Source: Haloprofundus marisrubri (lineage in GTDB: Archaea; Halobacteriota; Halobacteria; Halobacteriales; Haloferacaceae). From it: a DNA stretch of 64,000 nt. Below the pieces are notes generated by a model. It worked only from the letters and a program-made list of their open reading frames with translations. It was not told the DNA's origin and ran no database searches. This document shows, one piece after another, positions 8,716-17,084 of the stretch. The stretch spans positions 62,001 through 126,000 of the forward strand of contig NZ_LOPU01000031.1 of NCBI RefSeq assembly GCF_001469955.1. The letters run 5' to 3'. The position numbers and the translations under genes were made by a program. Positions within the stretch are counted from its first letter, which is position 1; the number at the start of each line of letters is the position of its first letter.

Positions 8716-9177
8716 ATGCCGATTTACTTCGAGGACTTGGAAGTCGGGGAAACGACCGAGTTCGGCGAGTACGAAGTGACCGAGGAGGAGATAATCGAGT
8801 TCGCCGAGCGCTACGACCCGCAGTTCTTCCACGTCGACTCCGAACGTGCGTCGGAGACGATGTACGGCGGTCTCATCGCCTCGGGGTGGCACACGGCGTC
8901 GATGACGATGCGGATGCTCGTCGACGGCTTCCTCTCGGAGGCGGCGTCGATGGGCGCGAAAGGCGTCGACGAACTCCGGTGGTATCGCCCCGTCCGACCG
9001 GGCGACGTGCTGACGTTGCGAAACGAAGTGTTGGAGAAGGAAGTCGAGAGCGACGAACGCGGCCTCGCACACGTTAGGACGACGACCACGAATCAGGAGG
9101 GTGAGGACGTGTTCTCGATGGTCGGGTTGGTGATGTTCGGCCGAAAACCGGAGTCGCTGGGTTCTCGCTCCGGGTGA
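8716..9177 (+). CDS. MaoC-family (R)-hydratase/dehydratase
   Basis: 153 residues with a single hot-dog fold. The hydratase motif is visible: an Asp and His at YDPQFFHVD, then GGLIASGWHTASM. The family hydrates or dehydrates 2-enoyl-CoA-type substrates. In haloarchaea, relatives serve fatty acid/polyhydroxyalkanoate metabolism or C5-dicarboxyl-CoA pathways, and the substrate here is open. The 3' end abuts the convergent methyltransferase gene with 1 bp between them. Confidence 0.88.
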   Translation: MPIYFEDLEVGETTEFGEYEVTEEEIIEFAERYDPQFFHVDSERASETMYGGLIASGWHTASMTMRMLVDGFLSEAASMGAKGVDELRWYRPVRPGDVLTLRNEVLEKEVESDERGLAHVRTTTTNQEGEDVFSMVGLVMFGRKPESLGSRSG

Positions 9178-9178
9178 G

Positions 9179-9949
9179 CTAGCGCCAGCGGTCGGGTTCG
9201 TCGTACTTTTCGAGCAACTGCCGTCGGTGTCTGAGTTGGCGGTTCGTCCGGCGGAAGAGGCCGAGCAGCGTCGAAATCTCGCGGTCGGTTGGATGCGCGC
9301 GACCGACGAGTCGCCGCATCAGTCGCGTCGTCTTTCCTCGCTTGTGTTCGTCGTACCCGGTGGCGTCGAGTTGCTCCGAAAAGAGGTCGTAGAAGCGTTC
9401 GACGTCGGATTCGGGCGCGCGTGACTGTTCGACGTCCGGCAACTGCGTCTCTTCGACGGTCAGTTCGCGGAGTTCGTACATGAGCACCGTCGCCGCCTGC
9501 CCGAGGTTGAGGACTGGATAGTCGTCGCTGGCGGGAATCGAGCAGATTTCGTCCATCTTCGCCAGTTCATCGTTGTCCAGTCCGGTTCCTTCGCGGCCGA
9601 ACACGAGCGCAGTTCGCGTTTCGGTCGTCTTGAGACTCTCGCGGAGTTCGACGGGCGTTTTGAACGGGTAGCGGACGTGGCGGCGACTGTCCTCGTTCGT
9701 GATGGCCGTCGTGGCGACGGTGTGGTAGTTCTCGACGATGTCGTCGAACGCGACGGTTTCGGCGTTCGGGAGGATGTCCTCGCGGGCGTGGCCGGCGAAA
9801 CCGTAGGCGTCGTCGTCGCGGTGCAGTTCCGGCGGGTTGACCAGTTTCAGCTCCGAGAGGCCGAAGTTCTTCATAGCCCGGGCGATGGTGCCGATGTTAC
9901 CGGGCGTCTTCGGGTCGACGACGACGACGACGGGTTTCTGCCGACTCAT
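9179..9949 (-). CDS. trmJ: SPOUT RNA 2'-O-methyltransferase, TrmJ type
   Basis: 256 residues. The N-terminal SPOUT domain (residues about 5-155) has the three knot motifs: NIGTIARAMKNFG, ALVFGREGTGL and IPASDDYPVLNLGQA. They form the AdoMet-binding trefoil knot and mark 2'-O-ribose methylases of the TrmJ/TrmH group. The C-terminal helical extension (about 170-256) fits archaeal TrmJ, which methylates the ribose at tRNA position 32. Its ATG overlaps the stop of the upstream gene at 9946 by 4 bp, so the two are translationally coupled. Confidence 0.88.
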   Translation of the reverse strand: MSRQKPVVVVVDPKTPGNIGTIARAMKNFGLSELKLVNPPELHRDDDAYGFAGHAREDILPNAETVAFDDIVENYHTVATTAITNEDSRRHVRYPFKTPVELRESLKTTETRTALVFGREGTGLDNDELAKMDEICSIPASDDYPVLNLGQAATVLMYELRELTVEETQLPDVEQSRAPESDVERFYDLFSEQLDATGYDEHKRGKTTRLMRRLVGRAHPTDREISTLLGLFRRTNRQLRHRRQLLEKYDEPDRWR

Positions 9950-10551
9950 TTCCGCGGGTACTCTTGGCCGAGGTCGACGCCGTCTAAATCCAACTCCTCG
10001 GGTTCGTCGCTCTCGTCAACGTCGTCCTCGTCACTCTCGTCGTCCGCGCCGGGACCGTAGTCGCGCAGGTTGATTCGCTCGCCCTCGAACTCCTCGTTGA
10101 TTCGCTGGTGGAGTTCCTCGGCGTCGGGCGGACTCGGCATACTGTCGGGGTCGGTGTCGACGTGTTCCATCCCGCCGTAGCCGTCGGGTGCGCGGCCGCC
10201 GTCGGCGAACCACTCCTGAAACTCGTCGCGGAACAGTTCGTCGCCGACGAACTCGCGGCCGCCGGCCTCGCGGAACCAGTAGAGGAAGTCCGCCTCGTGT
10301 TCGTCGCAGAGGACGACTTCGTTCAGCGGTTCGCCGTAGACGATAGTCGCCTGTCGGCAGCGCTCGACGTTCTCCTCGCCGTGGACGAGATAGCAGGCCT
10401 GACACGGTTTCTCGACGAGCAAACTGAGTCGAAGGAGTCGCTGTCGGGGGTCCTCCGGAATGTCGTCGAGTGGTTTGAACTCACCCTCGTCGGTGAAGAT
10501 TTCGGACTCCTCGAACCGCCAGCCACGGAGTCCGACGCTCACTTTCGCCAT
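9946..10551 (-). CDS. Conserved haloarchaeal protein with putative zinc-binding cysteines
   Basis: 201 residues and very acidic at the C-terminus. Residues about 53-86 contain CQAC, a further Cys in VERC and CDEH, a plausible zinc site within an otherwise unrecognised domain. The C-terminal third is a low-complexity Asp/Glu tail. It is the first gene of a two-gene unit with trmJ (ATGA overlap at 9946-9949), which suggests a role near RNA modification or translation, but no function can be assigned from motifs. Confidence 0.8.
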   Translation of the reverse strand: MAKVSVGLRGWRFEESEIFTDEGEFKPLDDIPEDPRQRLLRLSLLVEKPCQACYLVHGEENVERCRQATIVYGEPLNEVVLCDEHEADFLYWFREAGGREFVGDELFRDEFQEWFADGGRAPDGYGGMEHVDTDPDSMPSPPDAEELHQRINEEFEGERINLRDYGPGADDESDEDDVDESDEPEELDLDGVDLGQEYPRK

Positions 10552-10625
10552 TACGCGGAGGTAACCGGTCGTCGGATAAAAAGCACGTGACTTCGGCGGT
10601 GCGACGACGGTGATTCGGGAGCGCC

Positions 10626-11222
10626 CTACTGCGCCGCTTCGACGGCTAACCGGCGTTCGACGTACTTCGCCAACACGTCGGCTTCGAGGTGGACGGGGTC
10701 ACCGACGTTCTTCTTCGTGAGCGTCGTCAATCGAAGCGTCTCGGGAATCGCGGCAATCGAAAACGAGGAGTCGTCGTAGTCGGCGACGGTCAGCGACGCG
10801 CCGTCGACGGCAACTGCGCCTTTCTCGACGAGATAGCCCGCGAAGTCGTCGGGAACCTCGAAGACGAACTCGACACCTTCCTCTTGGTCGCGGATTTCGG
10901 CGACAGTGCCCGTCGTATCCACAGTTCCCTTGACCACGTGGCCGTCGAACCGGCCGTCGGCGGGCATCGGTCGTTCGAGGTTCACCGCGTCGCCGACGCC
11001 GAGCGTCGAGAGATACGTTCGACGTAGGGTTTCCTCGGTGGCGAACGCCTCGAACCAGTCGTCGCTGCGGCGTTCGACGGTGAGACAGACGCCGCTGACG
11101 GCGATGCTGTCGCCGACGGCGAGGTCGGAGGCGAACTCGGTGGAGACGCGAATTCGGCGGCCCTCGGCGGCAGTGGCGGTTTTCGAGATTTTGCCTGTTG
11201 CTTCGACCAGTCCAGTGTACAT
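10626..11222 (-). CDS. ribE: Riboflavin synthase, alpha chain
   Basis: 198 residues with two tandem lumazine-binding domains. The first starts with MYTGLVEATG and contains VGDSIAVSGVCLTV; the second starts near HVVKGTVDTTG and contains KGAVAVDGASLTV. It dismutates two 6,7-dimethyl-8-ribityllumazines into riboflavin. It is the bacterial-type enzyme rather than the unrelated archaeal RibC, as is usual in haloarchaea. The frame stays open upstream, but the ATG at 11222 gives the exact family N-terminus. Confidence 0.95.
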   Translation of the reverse strand: MYTGLVEATGKISKTATAAEGRRIRVSTEFASDLAVGDSIAVSGVCLTVERRSDDWFEAFATEETLRRTYLSTLGVGDAVNLERPMPADGRFDGHVVKGTVDTTGTVAEIRDQEEGVEFVFEVPDDFAGYLVEKGAVAVDGASLTVADYDDSSFSIAAIPETLRLTTLTKKNVGDPVHLEADVLAKYVERRLAVEAAQ

Positions 11223-11295
11223 GCACTGACAGATGTGTGTCCGTGTGAAATTCGTTATGGTCCTCAGAACTGTTATGTTCGCTGAGTAGTGGAGG

Positions 11296-12381
11296 TTATC
11301 GGGATTCGAGGTCACGAGAGAGTTCGCGCAGTCGGCGGACTCGTTCGGCGGTCGGGGGGTGCGTATCGGCCGATTTCGTGCGAATCTTCTCTCGAAGGTC
11401 GACGAACCACGTCGGCGGGTCGCCGTCGTCCTCCTCGTATCGGTGGAGTGCGTGACCGTCCCACTCCGGGTCGAGATAGTCGGGTGCTTGGGTCTCGGCG
11501 GCGGCCTTCGAAGTCGAGGCGACTGACGACGGCCCGAGTGCGCCCGGTACGGCCGACAGCGCCGCGACGTTCGCCGTCCGGAAGTCCGCTTTCGGACGCG
11601 ACGACGACGCTTCGTCGAGCGTTTGGAGTGCCGACGCCAGCGCTGCCGAGTCACCCGTCAGCGCCACCGCCCCGCGGTCGGCGACGAACTCGCGTGACCG
11701 CGAGAGCGACGCCAGCACGGTCAGTCCGGCGTACTGGAGCGCCAGCGCGAACGGCCACAGCGGGAGCAACCAACGGTGGCCCCCTGCCTTGTCGAGCATC
11801 TCTTCGCCGAGAACTGTCGGCAGCGAGGCGAGCGTCATCACCGTCGCGTCGCCGTTTTTGACGTGTGCGAGTTCGTGCGCCGCGACGGCCCGCCGTTCGG
11901 CCTCGTTCAACGTCTGGAAGAAGCCCCTCGTGACGACGAGTTTCGAGCGCCGACGCCCGAAACCGACGGTGAACACCTCGGGCGCGTCGCTGTCGACCAA
12001 GTAAACGGTGGGCGTCAACACGCCGAGTTGTGAGGCGAGTCGTTCGAGTTCCGAGAGGAACTGTCGCCCCCCGGGAACCGGCTTCTCGGAGAGGTCCAAG
12101 GAGCGGAGCAACCGACTCGGCCATCGCAGTTCCCGAGGAACCACGGCGGCCGAGAGCACGACGGCGACGGCCGCCGAGAACACCACGTTGGCCCAGAACA
12201 CGAGTACCAGACTGCTGCCGGAGTTTCCGACGAGCACCATCACGACCACGCCGAGCGTCATCGTCGCGGTGAGAAACAGCACCACAAACGAGAGCAGGAG
12301 CAACGGAACCGACAGCGACGACATTGCCAGCATCGTCAGTCCCATCCGAATCTGCAGTCGCCGGTCGGCTTGCCACTCCAT
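11296..12381 (-). CDS. M48-family membrane metallopeptidase (third gene of tandem)
   Basis: 361 residues. Two N-terminal membrane segments lie at about 20-45 and 58-82. The zinc motif HELAH stands in the context AVAAHELAHVKNGD near residue 167, and a further pair of hydrophobic segments follows. The third zinc ligand region is SRSREFVADRGAVALTGD. It resembles HtpX, a protease that degrades damaged membrane proteins. Its ATG begins directly after the stop of the preceding M48 gene (12382), so the three genes probably form one operon. Two paralogues lie immediately upstream. Confidence 0.93.
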   Translation of the reverse strand: MEWQADRRLQIRMGLTMLAMSSLSVPLLLLSFVVLFLTATMTLGVVVMVLVGNSGSSLVLVFWANVVFSAAVAVVLSAAVVPRELRWPSRLLRSLDLSEKPVPGGRQFLSELERLASQLGVLTPTVYLVDSDAPEVFTVGFGRRRSKLVVTRGFFQTLNEAERRAVAAHELAHVKNGDATVMTLASLPTVLGEEMLDKAGGHRWLLPLWPFALALQYAGLTVLASLSRSREFVADRGAVALTGDSAALASALQTLDEASSSRPKADFRTANVAALSAVPGALGPSSVASTSKAAAETQAPDYLDPEWDGHALHRYEEDDGDPPTWFVDLREKIRTKSADTHPPTAERVRRLRELSRDLESR

Positions 12382-13416
12382 CTACCGCGACTGCACCTCG
12401 CGCTCGGCGGCCTGAAGCCGCGACACCCGGTCGTTCACCGACGGGTGTGTCCGCAGGAACGTCCGGTAGACGAACGCATCGTACCTATCCGAGTAGTACG
12501 TCAGCGTCGCCGGTTCGTCGCCCTCCGCGCCGAGCATCAGCGGTTCGTCGGGTTCGACCTGTTCTGGCGAGACGACGGTGAACGCGGCGACGCTCTGGGC
12601 ACTGCGAAGGTCTTCGACCGGGTGCTTGCCGAGTTCCGTCTCGATGGAGGCGAGTGCGCTCGCCAACGACGCCGGGTCGCCCGTGATGGCGACGGCCCCG
12701 CGGTCGGCGGCGAGTTCGCGCACCCGCGAGAACGACGCGATGAGCGAACGGCCGACGAAGGAGAACAAACCAGCAATAAGCGCGACGACGGCCGAGAGAA
12801 ACGCGACGACGAAGACGAGGCCGCGTCCTCTGACCGCGCCGCCGCTACCGCTGGTGAGTCGTTCGCTGGTCGCACTCGACAGTTCGTGCAACCGGCTGGC
12901 GACGGCCGTCGGGACCGAAATCGCGGTCATCAGCGCCACGTCGCGGTTCTTCACGTGCGCGAGTTCGTGGGCGACCACGGCCCGAAGCTCCGCGTCGTCG
13001 AGCGCGCGAAGCATCCCGAGCGAGACGACGAGCGTCGCGCTCCCGGCGGTGTAGCCCGTGACGAACGCCTCGGGAGCGTCGTCGTCGGAGACGGCGATAG
13101 CGGGCATCGGGAGGTCGGCTTGCTGAGCGACGCTGCGGGCGACCCGGTGGAGACGCGGGGCGGTTTCGGCGTCGACTTCGTACGCGTCGGCCTCGCGGAC
13201 GACACGTGCGCCCTGCGTGAGTTCGAGCGCGCCGAACCCGAGAAGAACGACCGCAGCACCGACGGGCGCGACGACCATCGGCCAGCCGAAAAACACCGCG
13301 AGTCCGGCGAATCCGGCGACGAGCGCGGCGGTGAAGACGAGCGCGACGACGCCGAGGAGGACGGTGGCGAACGCCATGCGAGCGAGGAGGGACCGGTCCA
13401 TGCGAGTACTGGTCAT
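12382..13416 (-). CDS. M48-family membrane metallopeptidase (second gene of tandem)
   Basis: 344 residues from the ATG at 13416, or 339 from a second in-frame ATG at 13401. Two N-terminal helices precede an HtpX-like catalytic domain with AVVAHELAHVKNRD and the downstream Glu-containing block SFSRVRELAADRGAVAITGDP. It is closely related to both flanking M48 genes and 7 bp from the upstream one. An open frame continues to 13644 but runs through the upstream gene and is not used. The C-terminal domain (SDRYDAFVYRTFLRTHPSVNDRVSRL) matches the THPS..RI/RL end seen in HtpX. Confidence 0.93.
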   Translation of the reverse strand: MTSTRMDRSLLARMAFATVLLGVVALVFTAALVAGFAGLAVFFGWPMVVAPVGAAVVLLGFGALELTQGARVVREADAYEVDAETAPRLHRVARSVAQQADLPMPAIAVSDDDAPEAFVTGYTAGSATLVVSLGMLRALDDAELRAVVAHELAHVKNRDVALMTAISVPTAVASRLHELSSATSERLTSGSGGAVRGRGLVFVVAFLSAVVALIAGLFSFVGRSLIASFSRVRELAADRGAVAITGDPASLASALASIETELGKHPVEDLRSAQSVAAFTVVSPEQVEPDEPLMLGAEGDEPATLTYYSDRYDAFVYRTFLRTHPSVNDRVSRLQAAEREVQSR

Positions 13417-13423
13417 CGTGGTT

Positions 13424-14395
13424 TCATAACTCCGTCGCCGAGTCGGTTTCGAGGTCGCGCGAGAGTTCACGCAGTTGCGCCAGTCGGTCTTCGAGCGACG
13501 GGTGTGTCGCCAACAGGTGGCGTCTGTTCCACCACCGCACCGCCGACGTGTCGGTGTACGGCGAGACGATACCGAACGCCGCGACGTGTCTGCGCATATC
13601 TTCGGGTGCGTCGACGGTTTCGCCGTCGAGTTTCCGAAGCACACTCACGAGGGCACCGGGATTGCCCGTGAGTGCGGCGGCGGCGCGGTCGGCAGCGAAC
13701 TCCCGCGCCCGCGAGAAATCCGCGAGTAGCAGTTCGCCGACCAGACGCAGCGGAGCTGTCAGCATCCAGAGGATTGGGCCGAATGGCGACTCCTCTCCGA
13801 ACTCGTCGGCGAACCGCACGGGCATCGAAACCGCGGTCAGTACCGCAACGTCGCGGTTTCGGACGTGCGCGAGTTCGTGGGCGACCACGGCGCGGAGTTC
13901 CGCCTCGGAGAGCGCTGCGAGCAACCCAGTCGAGAGCGTCACCGTCGTCGCCGCCGGGTTGACACCGAGCGTGTACGCCCGCAGTTCTTCGGTCTCGGCG
14001 AGTTCGACGTTCGGTTTCGGAATACCGTACTGCTTTGCGGCGAACTCCACCGCTCTGTGGAGTTTAGGGGCGTTCGAGCGACTCGGCGTGTAGATGTTCT
14101 TGTCGAGCAGCAACCGACGCTGTTCGGCGAGATGGCCGACGACGAAATCGGCGAGCAGTTTCAGATACGGAATCGCCGTAACGAGCAGCACCAGCAGTGC
14201 AGTCTGTCGCAGCGACGGTGCTGACGCCGGAATCGCCCATACCCCGGTCTGAATGGCGTAGTACACGTAGAACGAACCCAGAAGCATAAACGGTACGAGC
14301 AGCGGCACGGCAACGAGCGGAGTGCCTACCAGCGCAAGCAGTCCAAGCGTCCGTATCATCCGCCGGCGAAGCGCCGTATCCGGCGTCCAGTTCAT
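13424..14395 (-). CDS. M48-family membrane metallopeptidase (first gene of tandem)
   Basis: 323 residues. It has an N-terminal membrane domain with segments at about 15-50 and 65-88, zinc motif AVVAHELAHVRNRD near residue 170 and third-ligand block FSRAREFAADRAAAALTG. It ends with HLLATHPSLEDRLAQL, the HtpX-type C-terminus. It is the promoter-proximal member of the tandem and is divergent from folP (119 bp between starts). All three copies keep complete active sites, so none looks decayed. Confidence 0.93.
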   Translation of the reverse strand: MNWTPDTALRRRMIRTLGLLALVGTPLVAVPLLVPFMLLGSFYVYYAIQTGVWAIPASAPSLRQTALLVLLVTAIPYLKLLADFVVGHLAEQRRLLLDKNIYTPSRSNAPKLHRAVEFAAKQYGIPKPNVELAETEELRAYTLGVNPAATTVTLSTGLLAALSEAELRAVVAHELAHVRNRDVAVLTAVSMPVRFADEFGEESPFGPILWMLTAPLRLVGELLLADFSRAREFAADRAAAALTGNPGALVSVLRKLDGETVDAPEDMRRHVAAFGIVSPYTDTSAVRWWNRRHLLATHPSLEDRLAQLRELSRDLETDSATEL

Positions 14396-14514
14396 TAGCT
14401 ACGCTTCGGATAATTGATGTATAGTTATGGACGGCATTCCGGTCCGAACTGACCGACTGCGACGCCGACTACCGACACCGGACTGCCTATCACGGATGGG
14501 TCCTACGACAGTGT

Positions 14515-15684
14515 ATGCGAAACGTGGACGCCGCCGGTCTCGGCATCGGCGACGACTATCCGCCCCGAATCATGGGCGTACTCAACGTCTCCAAGGAGTC
14601 GCCGTACGAACCGAGCGTCTTCGACGACGCCGCCGAAGCCGCCGACTACGTCGACACCGCGCTCATCGACGAAGGTGCGGATATCGTCGACGTGGGCCTC
14701 GAATCGGCGAACAAGAGATTCGAGGTGCTCTCGGCCGAGGAAGAACTAGAGCGTCTCGACACCGCCGTCGAGGTGCTCGACCACGTCTCCGGCGACGCGG
14801 TGTTCTCCATCGAGACGCGATACCACGAAGTCGCCGACGAGGCGCTCTCGCGCGGATTCGACATGGTCAACGACATCTGTGGCTTTGCGGACCCGAAGAT
14901 GCCCGAGGTATGCGAGGCCCACGACGTCGCCGTCGCCAAGATGGCGAGTCCGCCGGACCTCGAACGGCCCGGTGCGGTCGAAGACGTCGACGACATCTAC
15001 GAGGCACTGAAACGCAACGGCCTGACCGACAAGACCATCGTCGACCCCGCGTTCGGCGGGTGGTCCGAGGAGAAAACCCTCGAAGACGACCGCGAGACGT
15101 TCCGCCGCCTTCGCGAGTTCCGCGGGTTCGGGCAACCTATCTTAGTCTCCATCAATCGGAAGAACTTCCTGCGCGACCTCGCCGGCCGCGACACGGAGGC
15201 GGCGCTGCCGGTGAGTCTCGCGGCCACGTCGATGGCCGTCGAACGCGGCGCGCACGTGATTCGAACCCACGACGTGGCGGAGACACGCGACGCAGCGCTC
15301 GTCGGCGCGGCGTTCAAACGGGACCGCGTCCACAGAGAAACCGGCGTCTCCATCGAGGAACTCGACGTGACGAACCCACGGGAGGCCGCCCGCCACATCG
15401 AACGCGTCGGCGGCGACGAACGGGCCGCACCCGAGGTCGTCTCGAACGTCTTCGAGTTCGCGTCGCTCTCTCCGGAGGAACGCGGGGCGCTCGTCGCCGC
15501 GACGAAGGAGTCGGGCGCGATGCTCATCGGCGGCGAGAGCGGCCGAACGTTGCTCGTCGGGACGGCGGGGGCGCTCGCGCGGACTGCTGACGCCGCATCC
15601 GGTGCGTCGGAGGCGCTCGACGCCGTTTTGTTGGAAATTGCGGAGACATTCACGTACGAGAAAACTTATGGCGAACGCGCTTGA
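14515..15684 (+). CDS. folP: Dihydropteroate synthase with C-terminal extension
   Basis: 389 residues. The first about 270 form the DHPS TIM barrel: PRIMGVLNVSKESPY (residues about 17-31), DIVDVGLESANK (substrate loop), FDMVNDICGF and the late RTHDVAETRDA motif at about 255. It condenses a pterin diphosphate with a p-aminobenzoate-like acceptor in folate synthesis. The extra about 110 residues (SLSPEERGALVAATKESGAMLIGG onward) are of unknown role and are not part of bacterial DHPS. mptE follows 135 bp downstream, so the two pterin steps are adjacent. A leader ATG is placed by the family start. Confidence 0.9.
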   Translation: MRNVDAAGLGIGDDYPPRIMGVLNVSKESPYEPSVFDDAAEAADYVDTALIDEGADIVDVGLESANKRFEVLSAEEELERLDTAVEVLDHVSGDAVFSIETRYHEVADEALSRGFDMVNDICGFADPKMPEVCEAHDVAVAKMASPPDLERPGAVEDVDDIYEALKRNGLTDKTIVDPAFGGWSEEKTLEDDRETFRRLREFRGFGQPILVSINRKNFLRDLAGRDTEAALPVSLAATSMAVERGAHVIRTHDVAETRDAALVGAAFKRDRVHRETGVSIEELDVTNPREAARHIERVGGDERAAPEVVSNVFEFASLSPEERGALVAATKESGAMLIGGESGRTLLVGTAGALARTADAASGASEALDAVLLEIAETFTYEKTYGERA

Positions 15685-15819
15685 ACCGAGCAAGTGGACG
15701 CCGGAACGGCACGCGGGTAGGGGTACTTGGTGCCACTCCGGCCCATACCGTATTATCACCGCCGAGCGCTCGCTCTACGAGCGGCGGCACTCTCGACTGT
15801 TGAACCCGGAGAGCGCCGC

Positions 15820-16530
15820 GTGAACTTCGAGACGTGGGACCCCGTCTACGAACGGATTCTCGCCGACTTCGGCTTCGACCGCAGCGGCGACGAACGCGCC
15901 CGCGACGAACTGGCAGCACTGGCTAACCCCTTCGACGAGTCACGTCTCCGCGTCGTCGACGGCGCGAGCGTCGCCGTCGTCGGTGCCGCGCCGTCGCTCG
16001 CCGAGGAAGTCGACCGCGCGGCCGACGCCGACTACGTGTTCGCCGCGTCCACGGCCGCCGACGTACTCCGTGAGAACGGCATCAGTGTCGACCTGATGGT
16101 GACCGACCTCGACAAGAACCCCGGAACTGCCCGCGAGTTGACCCGGCAAGGAGTTCCGGTCGCGGCGCACGCCCACGGCGACAACCGCCCTGCAATCAGC
16201 GAGTGGATACCGCAGTTCGACGCCGAACACGTCTTGGCGACGACGCAGGCGGCCCCCGCGGGTCCGGTCGTCGACTACGGCGGCTTCACCGACGGCGACC
16301 GAGCGGCGTTTCTCGCAGACGAGTTCGGCGCTGGGGAGCTCACGTTTGTCGGCTGGGAGTTCGACGACCCGACTGTCGACGAGATGAAAGCGAAGAAACT
16401 CGCGTGGGCCGCCCGACTGCTCGGATGGCTGGAGCGACGACGCGACGATCGATTTCCGATTTTGGACGGCCGTCGAGGGTCGCTCGGGTCGTCGCTAAAG
16501 GGCGATGCCGACGACGAAAACCAGCAGTAA
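15820..16530 (+). CDS. mptE: 6-hydroxymethyl-7,8-dihydropterin pyrophosphokinase, archaeal MptE type
   Basis: 236 residues from a GTG start chosen because the family N-terminus (NFETWDPVYERILADFGFDR) begins exactly there; an open frame upstream is not conserved-looking. The DUF115 core has VAVVGAAPSLAEEVD (residues about 48-62), MVTDLDKNPGT and FVGWEFDDPT. It transfers pyrophosphate from ATP to hydroxymethyl-dihydropterin, giving the substrate of DHPS. This archaeal enzyme replaces bacterial FolK. Its position directly after folP supports the assignment. Confidence 0.93.
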   Translation: MNFETWDPVYERILADFGFDRSGDERARDELAALANPFDESRLRVVDGASVAVVGAAPSLAEEVDRAADADYVFAASTAADVLRENGISVDLMVTDLDKNPGTARELTRQGVPVAAHAHGDNRPAISEWIPQFDAEHVLATTQAAPAGPVVDYGGFTDGDRAAFLADEFGAGELTFVGWEFDDPTVDEMKAKKLAWAARLLGWLERRRDDRFPILDGRRGSLGSSLKGDADDENQQ

Positions 16531-16584
16531 CAGATACCAAAGCGCCAGCAAGACGTTGCGTTTCGGTGCGTGGGGTCGAAACAC
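16495..16584 (-). CDS. Possible 29-residue single-pass membrane microprotein
   Basis: A GTG-started frame of 29 codons gives a basic head (RPHAPKR) followed by a single hydrophobic helix (LLALWYLLLLVFVVGIAL) ending directly at TAG. The composition is that of a real single-pass protein and not of chance translation of GC-rich DNA. Its 3' 36 bp lie antisense to the end of mptE. No Shine-Dalgarno sequence was seen. It could instead be a fortuitous hydrophobic frame. Confidence 0.5.
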   Translation of the reverse strand: MFRPHAPKRNVLLALWYLLLLVFVVGIAL

Positions 16585-16649
16585 GACCCGCGAGGCGAGC
16601 GCGCTGGACGGGCGCGGTCGGTGGACACCGGTTACTCGGCGGGGAGTCC

Positions 16650-17084
16650 TCACGGCGAATCACTGCTCGGGCGCTGTAGCGCCGACGCCGACTGCTCCGA
16701 GTTCGTGTCGACGACGAGCGAGTCGTTGCCGCTCGGGGTGGCGGTCTCAGTAGTCTCGTCGGATTCCGGCGTGGCCGCCATTTCTGATGTGGTCGTGGAT
16801 TCCGGGGCTTTCGAGGTGGTCGTCGTGTTGGACAGCGTCGAGATGTCCGTGTCATCGGACGTCTCGGTCTCGCCGGACCGCTCCGTCTCGTTCGACGCCG
16901 CGTTGACGCTCGCAACGCTCCGCCAAGCGGGCGAGCCGTCTCCGACGTCGTCGGCGACACTGATTGAGACGTCGACGTCGACGCGGTCGGTGTACAGCGC
17001 GTAGGTCGCACCGCCGCCCAGCGCTGCAAGGAACACACAGCAGAGCGTGGCGAGTGCGGCGATTCGACTCAGTTCTGCGGTCAT
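16650..17084 (-). CDS. Putative SipW-dependent secreted protein (small)
   Basis: 144 residues. A hydrophobic N-terminus (about 8-28, IAALATLCCVFLAALGGGATYAL) ends in YALYTDRVDVDVSISV, the pattern of TasA/camelysin-type proteins, where the signal peptide is cut by SipW peptidases. The rest is a Ser/Thr/Glu-rich disordered tail likely to be exposed and perhaps O-glycosylated. The gene's ATG overlaps the stop of the signal peptidase gene (17081-17084), so it is the third member of a coupled three-gene unit. No enzymatic domain was seen. Confidence 0.65.
   Translation of the reverse strand: MTAELSRIAALATLCCVFLAALGGGATYALYTDRVDVDVSISVADDVGDGSPAWRSVASVNAASNETERSGETETSDDTDISTLSNTTTTSKAPESTTTSEMAATPESDETTETATPSGNDSLVVDTNSEQSASALQRPSSDSP

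Noticed and set aside
12370-13671. Long plus-strand open frame opposite the M48 genes
   Set aside because: It is antisense to two clear proteases, with Arg/Glu/Gly-rich low-complexity translation typical of a shadow frame.
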